A stretch of 38,646 nucleotides of DNA from Brevundimonas sp. (GCF_003248455.1 NZ_QFNM01000043.1:1-38646), one strand, 5' to 3'. Numbered from the stretch's first letter, positions 24,536 to 33,766 are shown. The notes: a model not told the origin generated them from the sequence alone. Program-made: numbers and translations.

Positions 24536-25009
24536 ATGTTCACGCCGCGCCAGATCGTCATGGCCGCCCGCCTGATCTTCGTCGCCGCCAGCCTGGGCAT
24601 GGCGATCTTGATGCTGGGGCCGTTCCAGGGGCTGGAGCAGATGTTCGGCCTGGACGACAAGGCCGCCCATGCGGTCGCCTTCTATGGCGTGGCCAGCGGC
24701 CTGTTCCTGATCGCCCCGCGCCAGAGACGCGACGACCTGGCCCTGTTCGTCGTGGCCGCCGCCTTCGCCGCCGAACTGTTGCAGGCCCTGACGGGACGCA
24801 GCGTCTCCATCGTCGATTTCCTGGCCGGCTCGGCGGGCGTAGCCGCCGCCTGGGCGCCCGGACGCATCGAACAGCTGCGTCACGCCTTCCGCCGCTCGCC
24901 GGACCAGATGCTGGGCGAGATCGCCCGCGCCGACCGCCGCCTGCGTCGCCGACGCGCGGCGGCGCAGGCGGCCAAGAGGCCGTCCCTGCGCCTCGTCCCG
25001 CGCGACTGA
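24536..25009 (+). CDS. VanZ-like small membrane protein
   Basis: A 157-residue protein with about four hydrophobic spans: LIFVAASLGMAILMLGPF, HAVAFYGVASGLFLIAP, LALFVVAAAFAAELLQ and the stretch VDFLAGSAGVAAAW. The charged pair in GLDDKAAHAVAF and the ELLQ...DFLAG spacing resemble VanZ-family proteins, whose DK-xHxxxF and E-x2-Q...D-x3-N patterns they echo. The last 45 residues are arginine-rich and cytoplasmic. The preceding 107-bp gap holds no clear promoter that I could identify. It converges on the dehydrogenase gene with the two stop codons directly abutting. Function is unknown; VanZ relatives alter glycopeptide sensitivity in some bacteria. Confidence 0.7.
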   Translation: MFTPRQIVMAARLIFVAASLGMAILMLGPFQGLEQMFGLDDKAAHAVAFYGVASGLFLIAPRQRRDDLALFVVAAAFAAELLQALTGRSVSIVDFLAGSAGVAAAWAPGRIEQLRHAFRRSPDQMLGEIARADRRLRRRRAAAQAAKRPSLRLVPRD

Positions 25010-26317
25010 CTAGCCCTGAGGCGCGATGCGCCAGACGGTGTTGGAGAGGTCGTCGGCGACCAGCAGGATGCGCTTGTTCGGATCGAACGACACGCCCACC
25101 GGGCGGCCCCTCGCCTTGCCGTCCTTCAGGAAGCCCGTGGCGAAATCGACCGGCGGACCCGCGGGACGGCCATTGCTGAACGGCACGAACACGACCTTGT
25201 AGCCGGACGGATCCTGACGGTTCCAGCTGCCGTGCATGCCGATGAAGGCCCCGTTGGCGAACGCGCCGCCGAAACCGCCGTTGCGGGCGAAGTCCAGGCC
25301 CAGGGCCGCGACGTGCGAGCCCAGCGCATAGTCCGGCCTGACCGCACGCGCCACCAGATCCGGCTTCTGCGGTTTCACGCGCGGGTCCAGGTTCCGACCC
25401 CAATAGCTGTACGGCCAGCCGTAGAAGGCGCCGTCCCGCACCTGGGTCAGATAGTCCGGGACCAGTTGCGGACCCAGTTCGTCGCGCTCGTTGACCACCG
25501 ACCAAAGCAGGCTCGTGCCGGGCTCGATAGCCAGCGCGGTGGGGTTGCGGATGCCGGTCGCTATGGTGCGCCGCGCGCCGGTCGCCCGGTCGATCTCCCA
25601 CACCACGGCCCGCTCCTCCTCGACCGCCATCCCGCGCTCGCCGACGTTGGAGTTCGAGCCGATGCCGACATAGAGCTTGGTCCCGTCGGCGCTGGCCGTC
25701 ATGGCCTTGGTCCAGTGGTGGTTCAGGCGCGACGGCAGGTCCGTCACCCGCTCGGACGGCGCAGCGATGCCGGTCTGGCCCGGCTGGAACGGGAAGCGGA
25801 CCAGGGCGTCCTGTTCGGCGACGTAAAGATAGCCGTCGACCCAGGCCAGGCCGTAGGGCGCATTCAGATTGTCGACCAGAACGGTGCGAAGTTCCGGCAC
25901 GCCGTCGTTGTCGGCGTCGCGCAGCAGGGTGATGCGGTTCCCGCCTTCGATCTGGGTGTTGCCCTGCTTCTTGATGACTCCGGCGATCACGTCCTTGGGC
26001 CGCACGGCCGGCGCGCCGCCGCCCCGCCCCTCGGCGACCAGCACGTCGCCATTGGGCAGAACCAGCATCTGGCGCGGAATCTTCAGGTCGGTGGCGAAGG
26101 CGGAGATGGCGAAGCCCTGCGGCGCCGTCGGCGTTTCCCCGTTCCAGCCGGCCGGCGGACTGATCTTCAGCGTCGGCGTCAGGGTCTCGTGAATCCTGGG
26201 CAGGTCCGGCGCGGCGCCGGTCTGGTTCAGCTTGGGATCGCTGGTCCTGCCGCAGGAGGCGACGGTCAGGGCCATGGCCAGGGTGGCGGCGCTGGCGGCG
26301 AGAAGGTTCTTGTTCAT
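25010..26317 (-). CDS. PQQ-dependent sugar/sorbosone dehydrogenase-family lipoprotein
   Basis: A 435-residue exported protein with a six-bladed beta-propeller like soluble glucose dehydrogenase and YliI. The N-terminus is a lipoprotein signal with lipobox VASC (cysteine 22). Repeated blade strands include LPNGDVLVAEG, NAPYGLAWVDGYLYVAEQD, TKLYVGIGSNSN, IRNPTALAIEP and KRILLVADDLSNTVWRI. RLNHHWTKAM holds the histidine at the usual catalytic position, and FYGWPYSYWG is a conserved loop. It probably oxidises a sugar or aldose in the periplasm with PQQ or a similar cofactor. PQQ synthesis genes are not in the window. The ATG overlaps the DUF2231 stop, so the membrane protein is its likely partner. 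Confidence 0.87.
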   Translation of the reverse strand: MNKNLLAASAATLAMALTVASCGRTSDPKLNQTGAAPDLPRIHETLTPTLKISPPAGWNGETPTAPQGFAISAFATDLKIPRQMLVLPNGDVLVAEGRGGGAPAVRPKDVIAGVIKKQGNTQIEGGNRITLLRDADNDGVPELRTVLVDNLNAPYGLAWVDGYLYVAEQDALVRFPFQPGQTGIAAPSERVTDLPSRLNHHWTKAMTASADGTKLYVGIGSNSNVGERGMAVEEERAVVWEIDRATGARRTIATGIRNPTALAIEPGTSLLWSVVNERDELGPQLVPDYLTQVRDGAFYGWPYSYWGRNLDPRVKPQKPDLVARAVRPDYALGSHVAALGLDFARNGGFGGAFANGAFIGMHGSWNRQDPSGYKVVFVPFSNGRPAGPPVDFATGFLKDGKARGRPVGVSFDPNKRILLVADDLSNTVWRIAPQG

Positions 26318-26739
26318 CGGACGATCTCCCGCGAGGCATAGGCGGTCCAGCCGGCGATCAGGACCAGCAGCGTGCAGAGAAGGGACAGGATCAGGCCGAA
26401 GGCGCCGACCGAACTCCAGGCGTCCTGGCTGTGCTTGAAGGCGTTCACCAACCCGAGGACCCAGGCCAGGGCCAGGGTCGCCACATGGACGACCAGCCAG
26501 TTCGACCGGCCACGGCGCAGCGACAGAACCAGATCGACGATGGAGAAGACCCCCGCCACGCCGCCGAACACCAGAGCGCCCGCGATCAGCCAGGCCGAAA
26601 AGTTCGACCACTGCATCTCGGCCGTCCGCAGATAGGCGATGTCGGTGAACAGGGCGATGGTGAACAGGGCGATCGGAAACGCCAGCAACAGCCTGTGCAG
26701 CGGTCGCGCCACCGCCCCGGAAATCTCGTGGGTGTTCAT
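26314..26739 (-). CDS. DUF2231 four-helix membrane protein
   Basis: A 141-residue inner-membrane protein with about four spans: LLLAFPIALFTIALFTDIAYL, FSAWLIAGALVFGGVAGVFSIVDLVL, NWLVVHVATLALAWVLGLVNAF and VGAFGLILSLLCTLLVLIAGW. The FPIAL...TDIAYL and SAWL...G opening is typical of DUF2231. It comes first in a two-gene operon, and its stop overlaps the ATG of the PQQ-type dehydrogenase. DUF2231 genes often accompany such dehydrogenases, and a role in passing electrons from the periplasm to the membrane chain is plausible but not shown. I use the ATG at 26739; an upstream in-frame start at 26751 is possible. Confidence 0.82.
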   Translation of the reverse strand: MNTHEISGAVARPLHRLLLAFPIALFTIALFTDIAYLRTAEMQWSNFSAWLIAGALVFGGVAGVFSIVDLVLSLRRGRSNWLVVHVATLALAWVLGLVNAFKHSQDAWSSVGAFGLILSLLCTLLVLIAGWTAYASREIVR

Positions 26740-27016
26740 TCCAGCCCTCATCCCTGTGTCCAGGACGGGCTAACCGCCTGACGGCCAAATGGTTCACCGG
26801 ACGGCCGCGTCAGCCGTGCGTCATTTCGCTGCGCCGAGCCTCAGCGCTCCAGTCTCGGCGGCGATTGGCCGGAACGAGACGCGAACTCGGATCATCCGCC
26901 GGCGCTCCAGTGAAGCCCCCCGCCTGATCGAGCGCGCGCTCGATGACGAGAAAGGCGTTGCGCGCCTGAGAGCGGCGCGAAGAGCGCCATGGGCGTCAGC
27001 CAGAGGGGGACCGAGA
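26740..27016. other. Non-coding gap after addA, with palindromes
   Basis: 277 bp with no supported gene. It must hold the promoter of the DUF2231 operon. Downstream of addA on the minus strand there is GGCG-CGCAA-CGCC followed by TTTCTC (plus-strand 26948-26966), a weak terminator candidate. GGCGC/GCGCC with a 5-base loop lies at 26974-26988. A perfect 18-bp palindrome lies at 26927-26944. In many Alphaproteobacteria a thioredoxin gene follows addA; no remnant is readable here. Confidence 0.6.
26927..26944. repeat. Perfect 18-bp palindrome
   Basis: ATCGAGCGC is followed immediately by its reverse complement GCGCTCGAT with no spacer. It lies about 190 bp upstream of the DUF2231 operon and 73 bp beyond the addA stop, so it could be an operator or part of a transcript end. 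Confidence 0.5.
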
Positions 27017-30000
27017 TCAAGGCGTGAGCGCCGCCTTCAGCATGGCCTGCGGGATGGGCGTCAGCCGGGGGCCGTCGGTCCACACCAGGGCGGCCTCGAC
27101 CGGCCGGTCGGGATAGAGGCGGCGCAGGACGGCCGCATAGACCGCCGCCTGAAGCACATAGGCCGGGTCGACGCCGTCCAGCGTGTCGGGCGCGGGGCGG
27201 TTGGTCTTGTAATCGACCACCAGCACCCGTTCGGGCGTGACCACCAGCCGGTCGATCCGGCCGCTGATCGTCACCCCTGCGGGCAGGTCGGGGGCCGAAC
27301 CCGTCAGGGCGACCTCGGCGCGGGAGCCGGGGCCGAAGACGGGGGCGAATCGGGCGTCGTCCAGCACGGAGAAGGCGGCGGCGATCATTTCGGCGCGTTG
27401 ATCGTCGTCCAGATCGGTCTCGCGCGACAGCAGGCGGCGGGCGGCGTCGGGCCGGTCTTCGGAAGCGATCTCGGGCAGCCGCTCCAGCAGCCGGTGGATC
27501 AGGTCGCCGCGCCGGAACCGCCCCAGGGCCGCGCCGCCCGCCTGGGTCTTGGCCAGGGGCGAGGGGGCGGGGATGCGGATCGCGCCGCCTTCCATCCGCG
27601 ACGGGGCGGCGAAGCGGGCGGCGGCGTCGGCCGGGGGCGCGGTGGTCGCCCAGGCGGGAAGCGCGGTCGCGGCCGGGGACGGCGTCGACCCCGCCGCGCC
27701 GGTTTGCGGGTCCGGCCCGAACCGCAGCCGGTCGCCGGGCAGGTCGCGCGCCCGGCCCTCGGCCTTCAGACGGTCGAAGGTTCCCGCGATCACGTCCCAC
27801 CAGCTGCCGGCCTCGAAGCCCGCCTTGGGCGACCGGGTCTTTCGACCCATGACGATCAGCCGGTCGCGCGCGCGGGTCAGGGCGACATAGAGCAGGCGCA
27901 GGGATTCCGCGTCGGCGCGGTCGATCCGCGCCTGGCGCACGGCGGCCGAGACGGCGCAATCGGCCCTGGCGCTGGACGGGCACATCAGCCAGGCCTCGCC
28001 GCCGTGGTCCAGGGCAGCGGCCATCAGGGTCGGCCCCTGGGGTTTGGCCCGGGCGGTGGTGTCGGGCAGGACGACGATGGGCGCCTCCAGCCCCTTGGAG
28101 CCGTGGACGGTCATGACGCGGACCTCGTCGCGCGCGCCCTCCATCTCGCGCTTCACCTCGACATCGGCCTGTTCCAGCAGTCCGAGACAGGTCTCCAGAT
28201 CGCGGCCGCCGCGCTCCTCGGCCGCCAGGACCTGGGCCAGGCTTTCGTCTATGGCTTCTTCCGCCTCGCGGCCCAGCCGGTCCAGGATGCGCGCCCGGCC
28301 CGACCGGCCGTCGGGGCCGAGGCGGTTCAGCGCCAGCGAGAAGAAGGCGAACGGATCGCGGTCGCGCGCGGCGATCAGATCGTCCATCAGGGCGCGCGCC
28401 TGGCCCCAGGCCGGATGTTCGCCCGAGCGGCGCTGCAGTTCGCGCCACAGGCTGCGGCCCTGGCGCTCCACCTTGTCCGCCAGCGGATAGAGGGCGTCGG
28501 CCGGGCCGAAATCGGCCACGTCGCACAGCGGGCTTCGCAGGATTTCGGCCAGCGACAGATCGTCGTCGGGATAGAGGGCGAAGCGCGCCAGGGCGATCAG
28601 GTCGTCGAAGACGATGTGGCTGGACAGTTTCAGTCGGTCGGCGCCGGCCACCGGAACGCCCTCGGTCTTCAGGGCGCGGATGATCTCCTCGAAGGTGGCG
28701 TCGCGGCGGCGCACCAGCACCAGGAAGTCGCCGTAGCGGACGGGGCGCATCTCGCCGCGCCTTTTCGGATCGTGGATGGCGACGCCGTCGCGGACCTGGG
28801 CGGCGATGTCGCGCGCCAGGGCCTGGGCCAGCTGTTTGCGGGCGCTGCGGCTGTCCTCCTTGTCGACCGGGGCGTTCCAGGCCTCGCGGTCGGGGGCGGC
28901 GGGGTCTTCGAACAGGGGCCACAGATCGACCGATCCATGCTGGCCCAGGCGGGCGGGGCGGTGCACGGCCATGTCGCCCGTCTCGCCCACCAGGGCGCGG
29001 GCGCGGTCGGGCCCGTCGAAGGCGGCGTCGACGAAGGCCAGAACCTCCTCCGTCGAGCGGAAGGAGGTGTCCAGCGGAACCTCGCTGAAATCCGCCCCCG
29101 CCCCGCGCGCCAGGGCGTCATAGACGCGGGCTTCCTGGCGCAGCCGCTCGGGCCGGGCGCCCTGGAAGGAATAGATCGACTGTTTTTCGTCGCCCACGGC
29201 GAAGACGGTGCGGGCGATGGCCGGTTGGCGGCGTTCGGCCCCGGCGCCGGAAAAGAAGGGTTCGGTCAGGGCGCGCACGATGTCCCACTGGTCCGGGGCC
29301 GTGTCCTGGGCCTCGTCGATAAGAACGTGCTCGATCCCGCCGTCCAGCTTGAACAGCACCCAGGCGGCGGTGGCGCGTTTCGTCAGCAGCTCGACCGTGC
29401 GCCCGACCAGGTCGGTGAAATCCAGGGCGCCGCGCGCGCGCTTGGCCGTTTCGTAGAGGGCGGCGTGGACGCGGGCCAGGGTCAGCACCTTCTGTGTCTC
29501 GTCGGCCACCCGGGCCGCGCGCATCCGGTCCAGGGCCGAGGCGTATTTCAGCGAGACGTCGGCCAGATAGGCCGCGGCGCCGGGCGGGGCCTTGGCCGTG
29601 CCGAACCTGTCGCGGGCCACGCCCTTGGAATCGACGAAGATCGGCGTCATGGCGGCCAGCGTCGTCTCGGGCGGGACGGCGGCGCGCATCTGGGCCGCCA
29701 GCTTCTGGTCGTTGGCGCTTCCGGTCGCGAAACCATCGGCCGCCGCCAGCCAGTCGGCGGGGTTCAGCCAGGCCATGAAGTCGCCCTCTATGGTCTGGGG
29801 CGTGTCGTCCGTCGTCACCCCGCACAGGGCGTGCGGCCCCGGCGCGGTCCCGGCGTCGATGCGGGCCAGATAGTCCAGAAGCGGCTCGCGTTTCGCCTCG
29901 ATCACGTCCAGCAGGGCGTGAAAATCGCTCCAGGCCAGTTCGACGGCGAAATGGGCGTAGGCGGCGCCGACCGGGCCGTCGGCATCGTTCAGCGCATAGC

Positions 30001-30511
30001 GGGCCAGGTCCTCGCGCGCGGCGTGCGACAGGGCCAGCGCCGCCTGATCCTCCAGCACCTCGAAGCCCGGCGCGACCTCGGCCTCCAGCGGGAAACGCCG
30101 CAACAGCTTTTCGCAGAAGGCGTGGATGGTCTGGATCTTCAATCCGCCCGGCGTCTCCAGGGCGCGGGCGAACAGGACGCGGGCCTCGGACAGTTCGGCG
30201 TCGCTCAGGGTTTCGGCGTCGCGCCCGTCAAGCCTGGCCAGGTCGTCGGCCAGGGCGCGGTCGTCGGCCACCGCCCATTCGCCCAACCGCTCGAACAGCC
30301 GCGCCTGCATCTCGGCGGCGGCGGCCTTGGTGTAGGTGACGCACAGGATTTCGCCGGGCTTGACCCGTTTCAGCAGCAGGCGCGCCACCCGGCTGACCAG
30401 GGTGGTGGTCTTGCCCGACCCGGCGTTGGCGGTGACGAAGACCGACAGGGCCGGGTCGGCGGCGGTCGCCTGATGGGCGCGGGCCATATCCACCGGAGAG
30501 AGATCGGTCAT
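27017..30511 (-). CDS. addA: Double-strand break repair helicase-nuclease subunit AddA
   Basis: The 3'-5' UvrD-like helicase and nuclease of the AddAB complex, which resects broken DNA ends for RecA; the alphaproteobacterial counterpart of RecBCD. It has 1164 residues. In order: Walker A VTANAGSGKTTTLVSRV (about 26-42), motif Ia-like LCVTYTKAAAAEMQAR, DEAQDT box HVLIDEAQDTAPDQW, VGDEKQSIYSFQGARPE, motif V VMTVHGSKGLEAPIVVLPDT, motif VI LLYVALTRARDRLIVM, and the C-terminal RecB-type nuclease with VLVVDYKTNRPAP. All catalytic pieces are present. The ATG overlaps the addB stop (ATGA), giving coupled, equimolar synthesis. Confidence 0.96.
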   Translation of the reverse strand: MTDLSPVDMARAHQATAADPALSVFVTANAGSGKTTTLVSRVARLLLKRVKPGEILCVTYTKAAAAEMQARLFERLGEWAVADDRALADDLARLDGRDAETLSDAELSEARVLFARALETPGGLKIQTIHAFCEKLLRRFPLEAEVAPGFEVLEDQAALALSHAAREDLARYALNDADGPVGAAYAHFAVELAWSDFHALLDVIEAKREPLLDYLARIDAGTAPGPHALCGVTTDDTPQTIEGDFMAWLNPADWLAAADGFATGSANDQKLAAQMRAAVPPETTLAAMTPIFVDSKGVARDRFGTAKAPPGAAAYLADVSLKYASALDRMRAARVADETQKVLTLARVHAALYETAKRARGALDFTDLVGRTVELLTKRATAAWVLFKLDGGIEHVLIDEAQDTAPDQWDIVRALTEPFFSGAGAERRQPAIARTVFAVGDEKQSIYSFQGARPERLRQEARVYDALARGAGADFSEVPLDTSFRSTEEVLAFVDAAFDGPDRARALVGETGDMAVHRPARLGQHGSVDLWPLFEDPAAPDREAWNAPVDKEDSRSARKQLAQALARDIAAQVRDGVAIHDPKRRGEMRPVRYGDFLVLVRRRDATFEEIIRALKTEGVPVAGADRLKLSSHIVFDDLIALARFALYPDDDLSLAEILRSPLCDVADFGPADALYPLADKVERQGRSLWRELQRRSGEHPAWGQARALMDDLIAARDRDPFAFFSLALNRLGPDGRSGRARILDRLGREAEEAIDESLAQVLAAEERGGRDLETCLGLLEQADVEVKREMEGARDEVRVMTVHGSKGLEAPIVVLPDTTARAKPQGPTLMAAALDHGGEAWLMCPSSARADCAVSAAVRQARIDRADAESLRLLYVALTRARDRLIVMGRKTRSPKAGFEAGSWWDVIAGTFDRLKAEGRARDLPGDRLRFGPDPQTGAAGSTPSPAATALPAWATTAPPADAAARFAAPSRMEGGAIRIPAPSPLAKTQAGGAALGRFRRGDLIHRLLERLPEIASEDRPDAARRLLSRETDLDDDQRAEMIAAAFSVLDDARFAPVFGPGSRAEVALTGSAPDLPAGVTISGRIDRLVVTPERVLVVDYKTNRPAPDTLDGVDPAYVLQAAVYAAVLRRLYPDRPVEAALVWTDGPRLTPIPQAMLKAALTP

Positions 30512-33500
30512 TCGGGCGCCTCGTCCTCGCCGCCGACGACGTGCCATTCCCACACGCGCGCCAGATGGTCGTAATTGCCGCCGAAATTGCCCATGAACTG
30601 GGGCGCGACCCAGGAGGGGTAGGGCGTGGCCGGGTCGTCGAAGGCGGCGACCCCCTGTTTCAGCCGCTCCAGCTCGCGCGCCGCCAGATGGGCGGCCGAC
30701 AGGCTGTTGCCGCGCCCCAGTTTGGCGACATCCGTGACCATGCCCGGTTCTCGCCGGCCCGTGACCTTGACGTAGAGCAGTTCGGTCGCCTCGGTCGGCG
30801 GGGCGGGAAAGCCGCCCTCGGCCAGGATGGCGGCGGTCAGGGTCAGTTGCGGCGCGAACCCCTGGACCACCTGTTTCTGGCTGGGCGTCGATCCGGTCTT
30901 GAAGTCGATGACGGCGGCGCCGGCCGCGTCCAGCTCGATCCGGTCGGCGCGAGCGGTCAGGGTGAAGGGACCGGCCGGTCCGTCGAAGGTCAGGGCGCCC
31001 GACTGTTCGATCAGCAGGGTCGCGCCGCGTTCGCGCCGCTCGCGCTCGAACCGTTCCAGCCAGCGGGCGCAGTTGCGCGCCAGGGGGCGTTCGCGGGCCA
31101 GGGCCGCGTCCTCGAACCCGGCCTCGGTCATGGCGTCCATGATGAAGCCCTCGATCTGGTCGGCGCAGTCGTCGGGCAGGGTCTCGGGCCAGGTGCGGAC
31201 CACCTGTTCGATGGCGGCGTGGACGGCGTTGCCGCGCGCCATCGCCTCGGCCGAGGCGCCGGGCCGTTCCAGAACCTTCAGCCCCAGGATGCGCTGGGCG
31301 TAGACGGCGTAGGGGTCGCGCACCCAGCGTTCGACGCCGGTGACAGGCAGTTCGCGCGGACGGCGCTCGACCGGGGGGGTCGGCGCCGGGCGGCGAGCGT
31401 AATCGGGGGCGGCGCGCGCCGGGGCGTCCAGCGCGCGGGTCCAGTCGGCGACATGGGCCGGGCTGGCGACCGCAACCGGCGTATCCGGGGTGTTCGCCCC
31501 GCGCGTCAGCATATCCAGCCGCCACAGCCAGCGCGACCGCACCGACGGCTGGCCGCCGCGTCTTTCGGTATGGACCAGGATGGCCTCTTCGGCGCAGGCG
31601 GCCTGGACGAAATCCTGGGCGCTCTGGCCGATGCGGCGCTCGGGCGGGGGCAGGCCCAGGGCCGCGCGCATCGGCCGCGACAGGAAGGGATCGACCGGCG
31701 CCCCCTGGGGCCAGACGCCTTCCTCCAGACCGGCCAGGATCATCCGGTCGGCCCGCACCAGACGCGCCTCGATGGCGCCCAGGATGCGCAAGGACGGATG
31801 GGTCGCCCCGCCGGTCCGCACCACCGTATCGGCCAGCAGCCCCTGGACCAGCTCGACCAGATCGCCCGGAGTCGCCGCGCCCAGCGCCGCCCCGCCCGCG
31901 ATCAGATCGGACAGCAGGCCGGCCGCGGCCTTTCCGTCCGGCCCGGCCCAGGCGTTCTGGCCGGCCAAGGCCTCGATCAGGGCCGTCAGGCTGCGGGCGG
32001 CGGCGTCCAGGGCGGCCGACGAGTCGGGTTGGGGGGCGAAGACCGCGCGCGCGGTCGCGACCAGCCGCTCCAGACGATCCGCCAAAGCCTTCGCCAGGGC
32101 GTGGCGGCGCGTCCGGCTTTCGGAGGGGCCCGACCCGTCACGGTCGTCGGACAGCGCCTTGTCCAGCCGGGCGTTCAGCCGGGCGAAGCTGGACACGGGC
32201 GGGCCGCGCAGGCCCATCCCCTCCAGCGCCGCGGCGGCGCGTTCGACGTCGATCTCGCCCAGGTCCAGTCGGACCAGCGGATGTTTCAACAGGCCCAGGA
32301 TCGCCTGCGGATCGGCGGGGGCCGCCATCCAGCGAACGCACAGCTTGACCAGGACCCCCGCCGGCATCCGGTTCAGCGGCTGGCCCGCCGAGGCGTCCGG
32401 CCTGATCCCCCAGCGTTCCAGCCGCGCGGCGACGCGGCGGCCCAGGGCCTGGTCCGGCGTGACCAGGGCGCAGGTCTTTCCGGGGGTTTCCAGCGTTTCG
32501 CGCATCATCAGGGCGATGGCGGCGGCGGTCTCCTCGTCGTGGCGCAGGGTCAGGACCGACAGCCCCTCCAGCCCCTGGGCGATGGGATCGGCCCCGGCGC
32601 CGGCCGCTGCGGCGCGGGCGCGGATGGCCTGGATGGCGGCGCGCCAGTCCCCGGTCGCATCGGCCGGGCGCAGGGCCTCGTTCAGCAGACGCTGGCGGGC
32701 CAGGCCGCGCTGCTCCGCCCGGACCGCGACCCGGTCCGGGACAGGGTCCGCAACGGGGGGGCGGAACCAGGGGCGGACGGCGGCGCGGGCGACGTCGTGC
32801 CGCTCCAGCAGGCGTTTCAGCGCCCGTTGGGGATGCTGTTCGTTGTCCGCGTCGATCTGGCGCCAGACCCGCTCGTCCAGATCGAGGTCCAGCCCCGGCA
32901 GGACCACGCAGCCCAGCGGCGCGCGCGCCACGGCGCCCAGGACGTCGGCGGCGGCGGGCACGGTGCCGGTCGAACCGGCGGCGATGACCGGCTGGCGCGG
33001 CGGGTGCGCGTCCCACAGCTCGGCCAGGCGGCGCAGCAGGGTCGCGCGCCGCCAGGCCGGATCGACCAGGCCCAGTTCCTTCAACCGCTCGGGCCAGGCC
33101 TGGACCGCCAGACCCAGAAACCGGGCCGACCGTTCCCAGTGTTCGGCCATCTCGCCCTCGACCAGATGGGCGACCCGCTCAGGCTCGGGGACTTCCTCCA
33201 ACTGGCAGGAATCGAGGAAGCCGCCCAGGGCGTCCGCCAGGTCCAGCGCCCGCAGCGGCGTCAGGTCGGGATCGAACCGCTCCACGATCATCCGCGCCAT
33301 TTCGAAGCGGCGCGTCAGGGGGGCGATGGCGGGCGGCAGGTCCAGACCCAGGGCGCCCGGCGTGAAGGGCGGCTCGTCCTCCTCCAGATCGCCCAGCGGC
33401 CGCACCTGGGGCAGCAGCACCGGCCGCCCTTCGGACCGTTTCGCCAGGGCCTCGGCGAAGGCCCGCGCCGCCCGGCGATTGGGCAGCAGTATGGTCGCGT

Positions 33501-33633
33501 CCGACAGGGTCTCGGGCGGCAGGTCGCCCAGCCAGGCCAGAACGCCCGCCGCCAGGTCCTCCAGGAACGGGCGATGCGCCGGTATGGCGCGCCAGCGCGG
33601 GCTGGATGCCGAGAAGGGGTCGAAGGCCTTCAC
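30508..33633 (-). CDS. addB: Double-strand break repair nuclease subunit AddB
   Basis: Partner of AddA, with 1041 residues. A helicase-like N-terminal part (IPAHRPFLEDLAAGVLAWL; DATILLPNRRAARAFAEAL) appears to lack an intact Walker A, as expected for alphaproteobacterial AddB. The C-terminal nuclease has FTLTARADRIELD, AAVIDFKTGSTPSQKQV and FAPQLTLTAAIL, matching the GRxDRID...DxKT...QLxxY pattern. No cysteine cluster is seen near the C-terminus, unlike the Fe-S AddB of Firmicutes. It starts at a GTG (33633) only 10 bp from a palindromic repeat; the nearest purine-rich stretch, AGGA, comes from that repeat at an unusually long spacing, so initiation may be weak. Confidence 0.94.
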   Translation of the reverse strand: MKAFDPFSASSPRWRAIPAHRPFLEDLAAGVLAWLGDLPPETLSDATILLPNRRAARAFAEALAKRSEGRPVLLPQVRPLGDLEEDEPPFTPGALGLDLPPAIAPLTRRFEMARMIVERFDPDLTPLRALDLADALGGFLDSCQLEEVPEPERVAHLVEGEMAEHWERSARFLGLAVQAWPERLKELGLVDPAWRRATLLRRLAELWDAHPPRQPVIAAGSTGTVPAAADVLGAVARAPLGCVVLPGLDLDLDERVWRQIDADNEQHPQRALKRLLERHDVARAAVRPWFRPPVADPVPDRVAVRAEQRGLARQRLLNEALRPADATGDWRAAIQAIRARAAAAGAGADPIAQGLEGLSVLTLRHDEETAAAIALMMRETLETPGKTCALVTPDQALGRRVAARLERWGIRPDASAGQPLNRMPAGVLVKLCVRWMAAPADPQAILGLLKHPLVRLDLGEIDVERAAAALEGMGLRGPPVSSFARLNARLDKALSDDRDGSGPSESRTRRHALAKALADRLERLVATARAVFAPQPDSSAALDAAARSLTALIEALAGQNAWAGPDGKAAAGLLSDLIAGGAALGAATPGDLVELVQGLLADTVVRTGGATHPSLRILGAIEARLVRADRMILAGLEEGVWPQGAPVDPFLSRPMRAALGLPPPERRIGQSAQDFVQAACAEEAILVHTERRGGQPSVRSRWLWRLDMLTRGANTPDTPVAVASPAHVADWTRALDAPARAAPDYARRPAPTPPVERRPRELPVTGVERWVRDPYAVYAQRILGLKVLERPGASAEAMARGNAVHAAIEQVVRTWPETLPDDCADQIEGFIMDAMTEAGFEDAALARERPLARNCARWLERFERERRERGATLLIEQSGALTFDGPAGPFTLTARADRIELDAAGAAVIDFKTGSTPSQKQVVQGFAPQLTLTAAILAEGGFPAPPTEATELLYVKVTGRREPGMVTDVAKLGRGNSLSAAHLAARELERLKQGVAAFDDPATPYPSWVAPQFMGNFGGNYDHLARVWEWHVVGGEDEAPE

Positions 33634-33642
33634 TTCAATGCC

Positions 33643-33744
33643 GTCATCCTAGGCCTTGTGCCTAGGATCCATAGACTCCGTCGCGGCCGGTGCGCGTTGA
33701 CGAAGACCGGGCGTATGGATCCTCGGGACAAGCCCGAGGATGAC
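33643..33744. repeat. REP-like palindromic repeat between murU and addB
   Basis: A 102-bp element with inverted symmetry. The left hairpin is ATCCTAGGC (33646-33654), loop CTTGT, GCCTAGGAT (33660-33668). The right is ATCCTCGGG (33719-33727), loop ACAAG, CCCGAGGAT (33733-33741). The outer ends are GTCATCCT and AGGATGAC, and inside are GGATCCATA and TATGGATCC. Its translation (GLVPRIH..., MDPRDKPEDD) is a peptide pattern I recognise from spurious ORFs in many alphaproteobacterial genomes, so this is a dispersed repeat. It may also terminate the upstream transcript. Positions were read directly; the dispersed nature is from recall. Confidence 0.85.
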
Positions 33745-33766
33745 GAGAAAGGGGAAGGGGCGAAAA

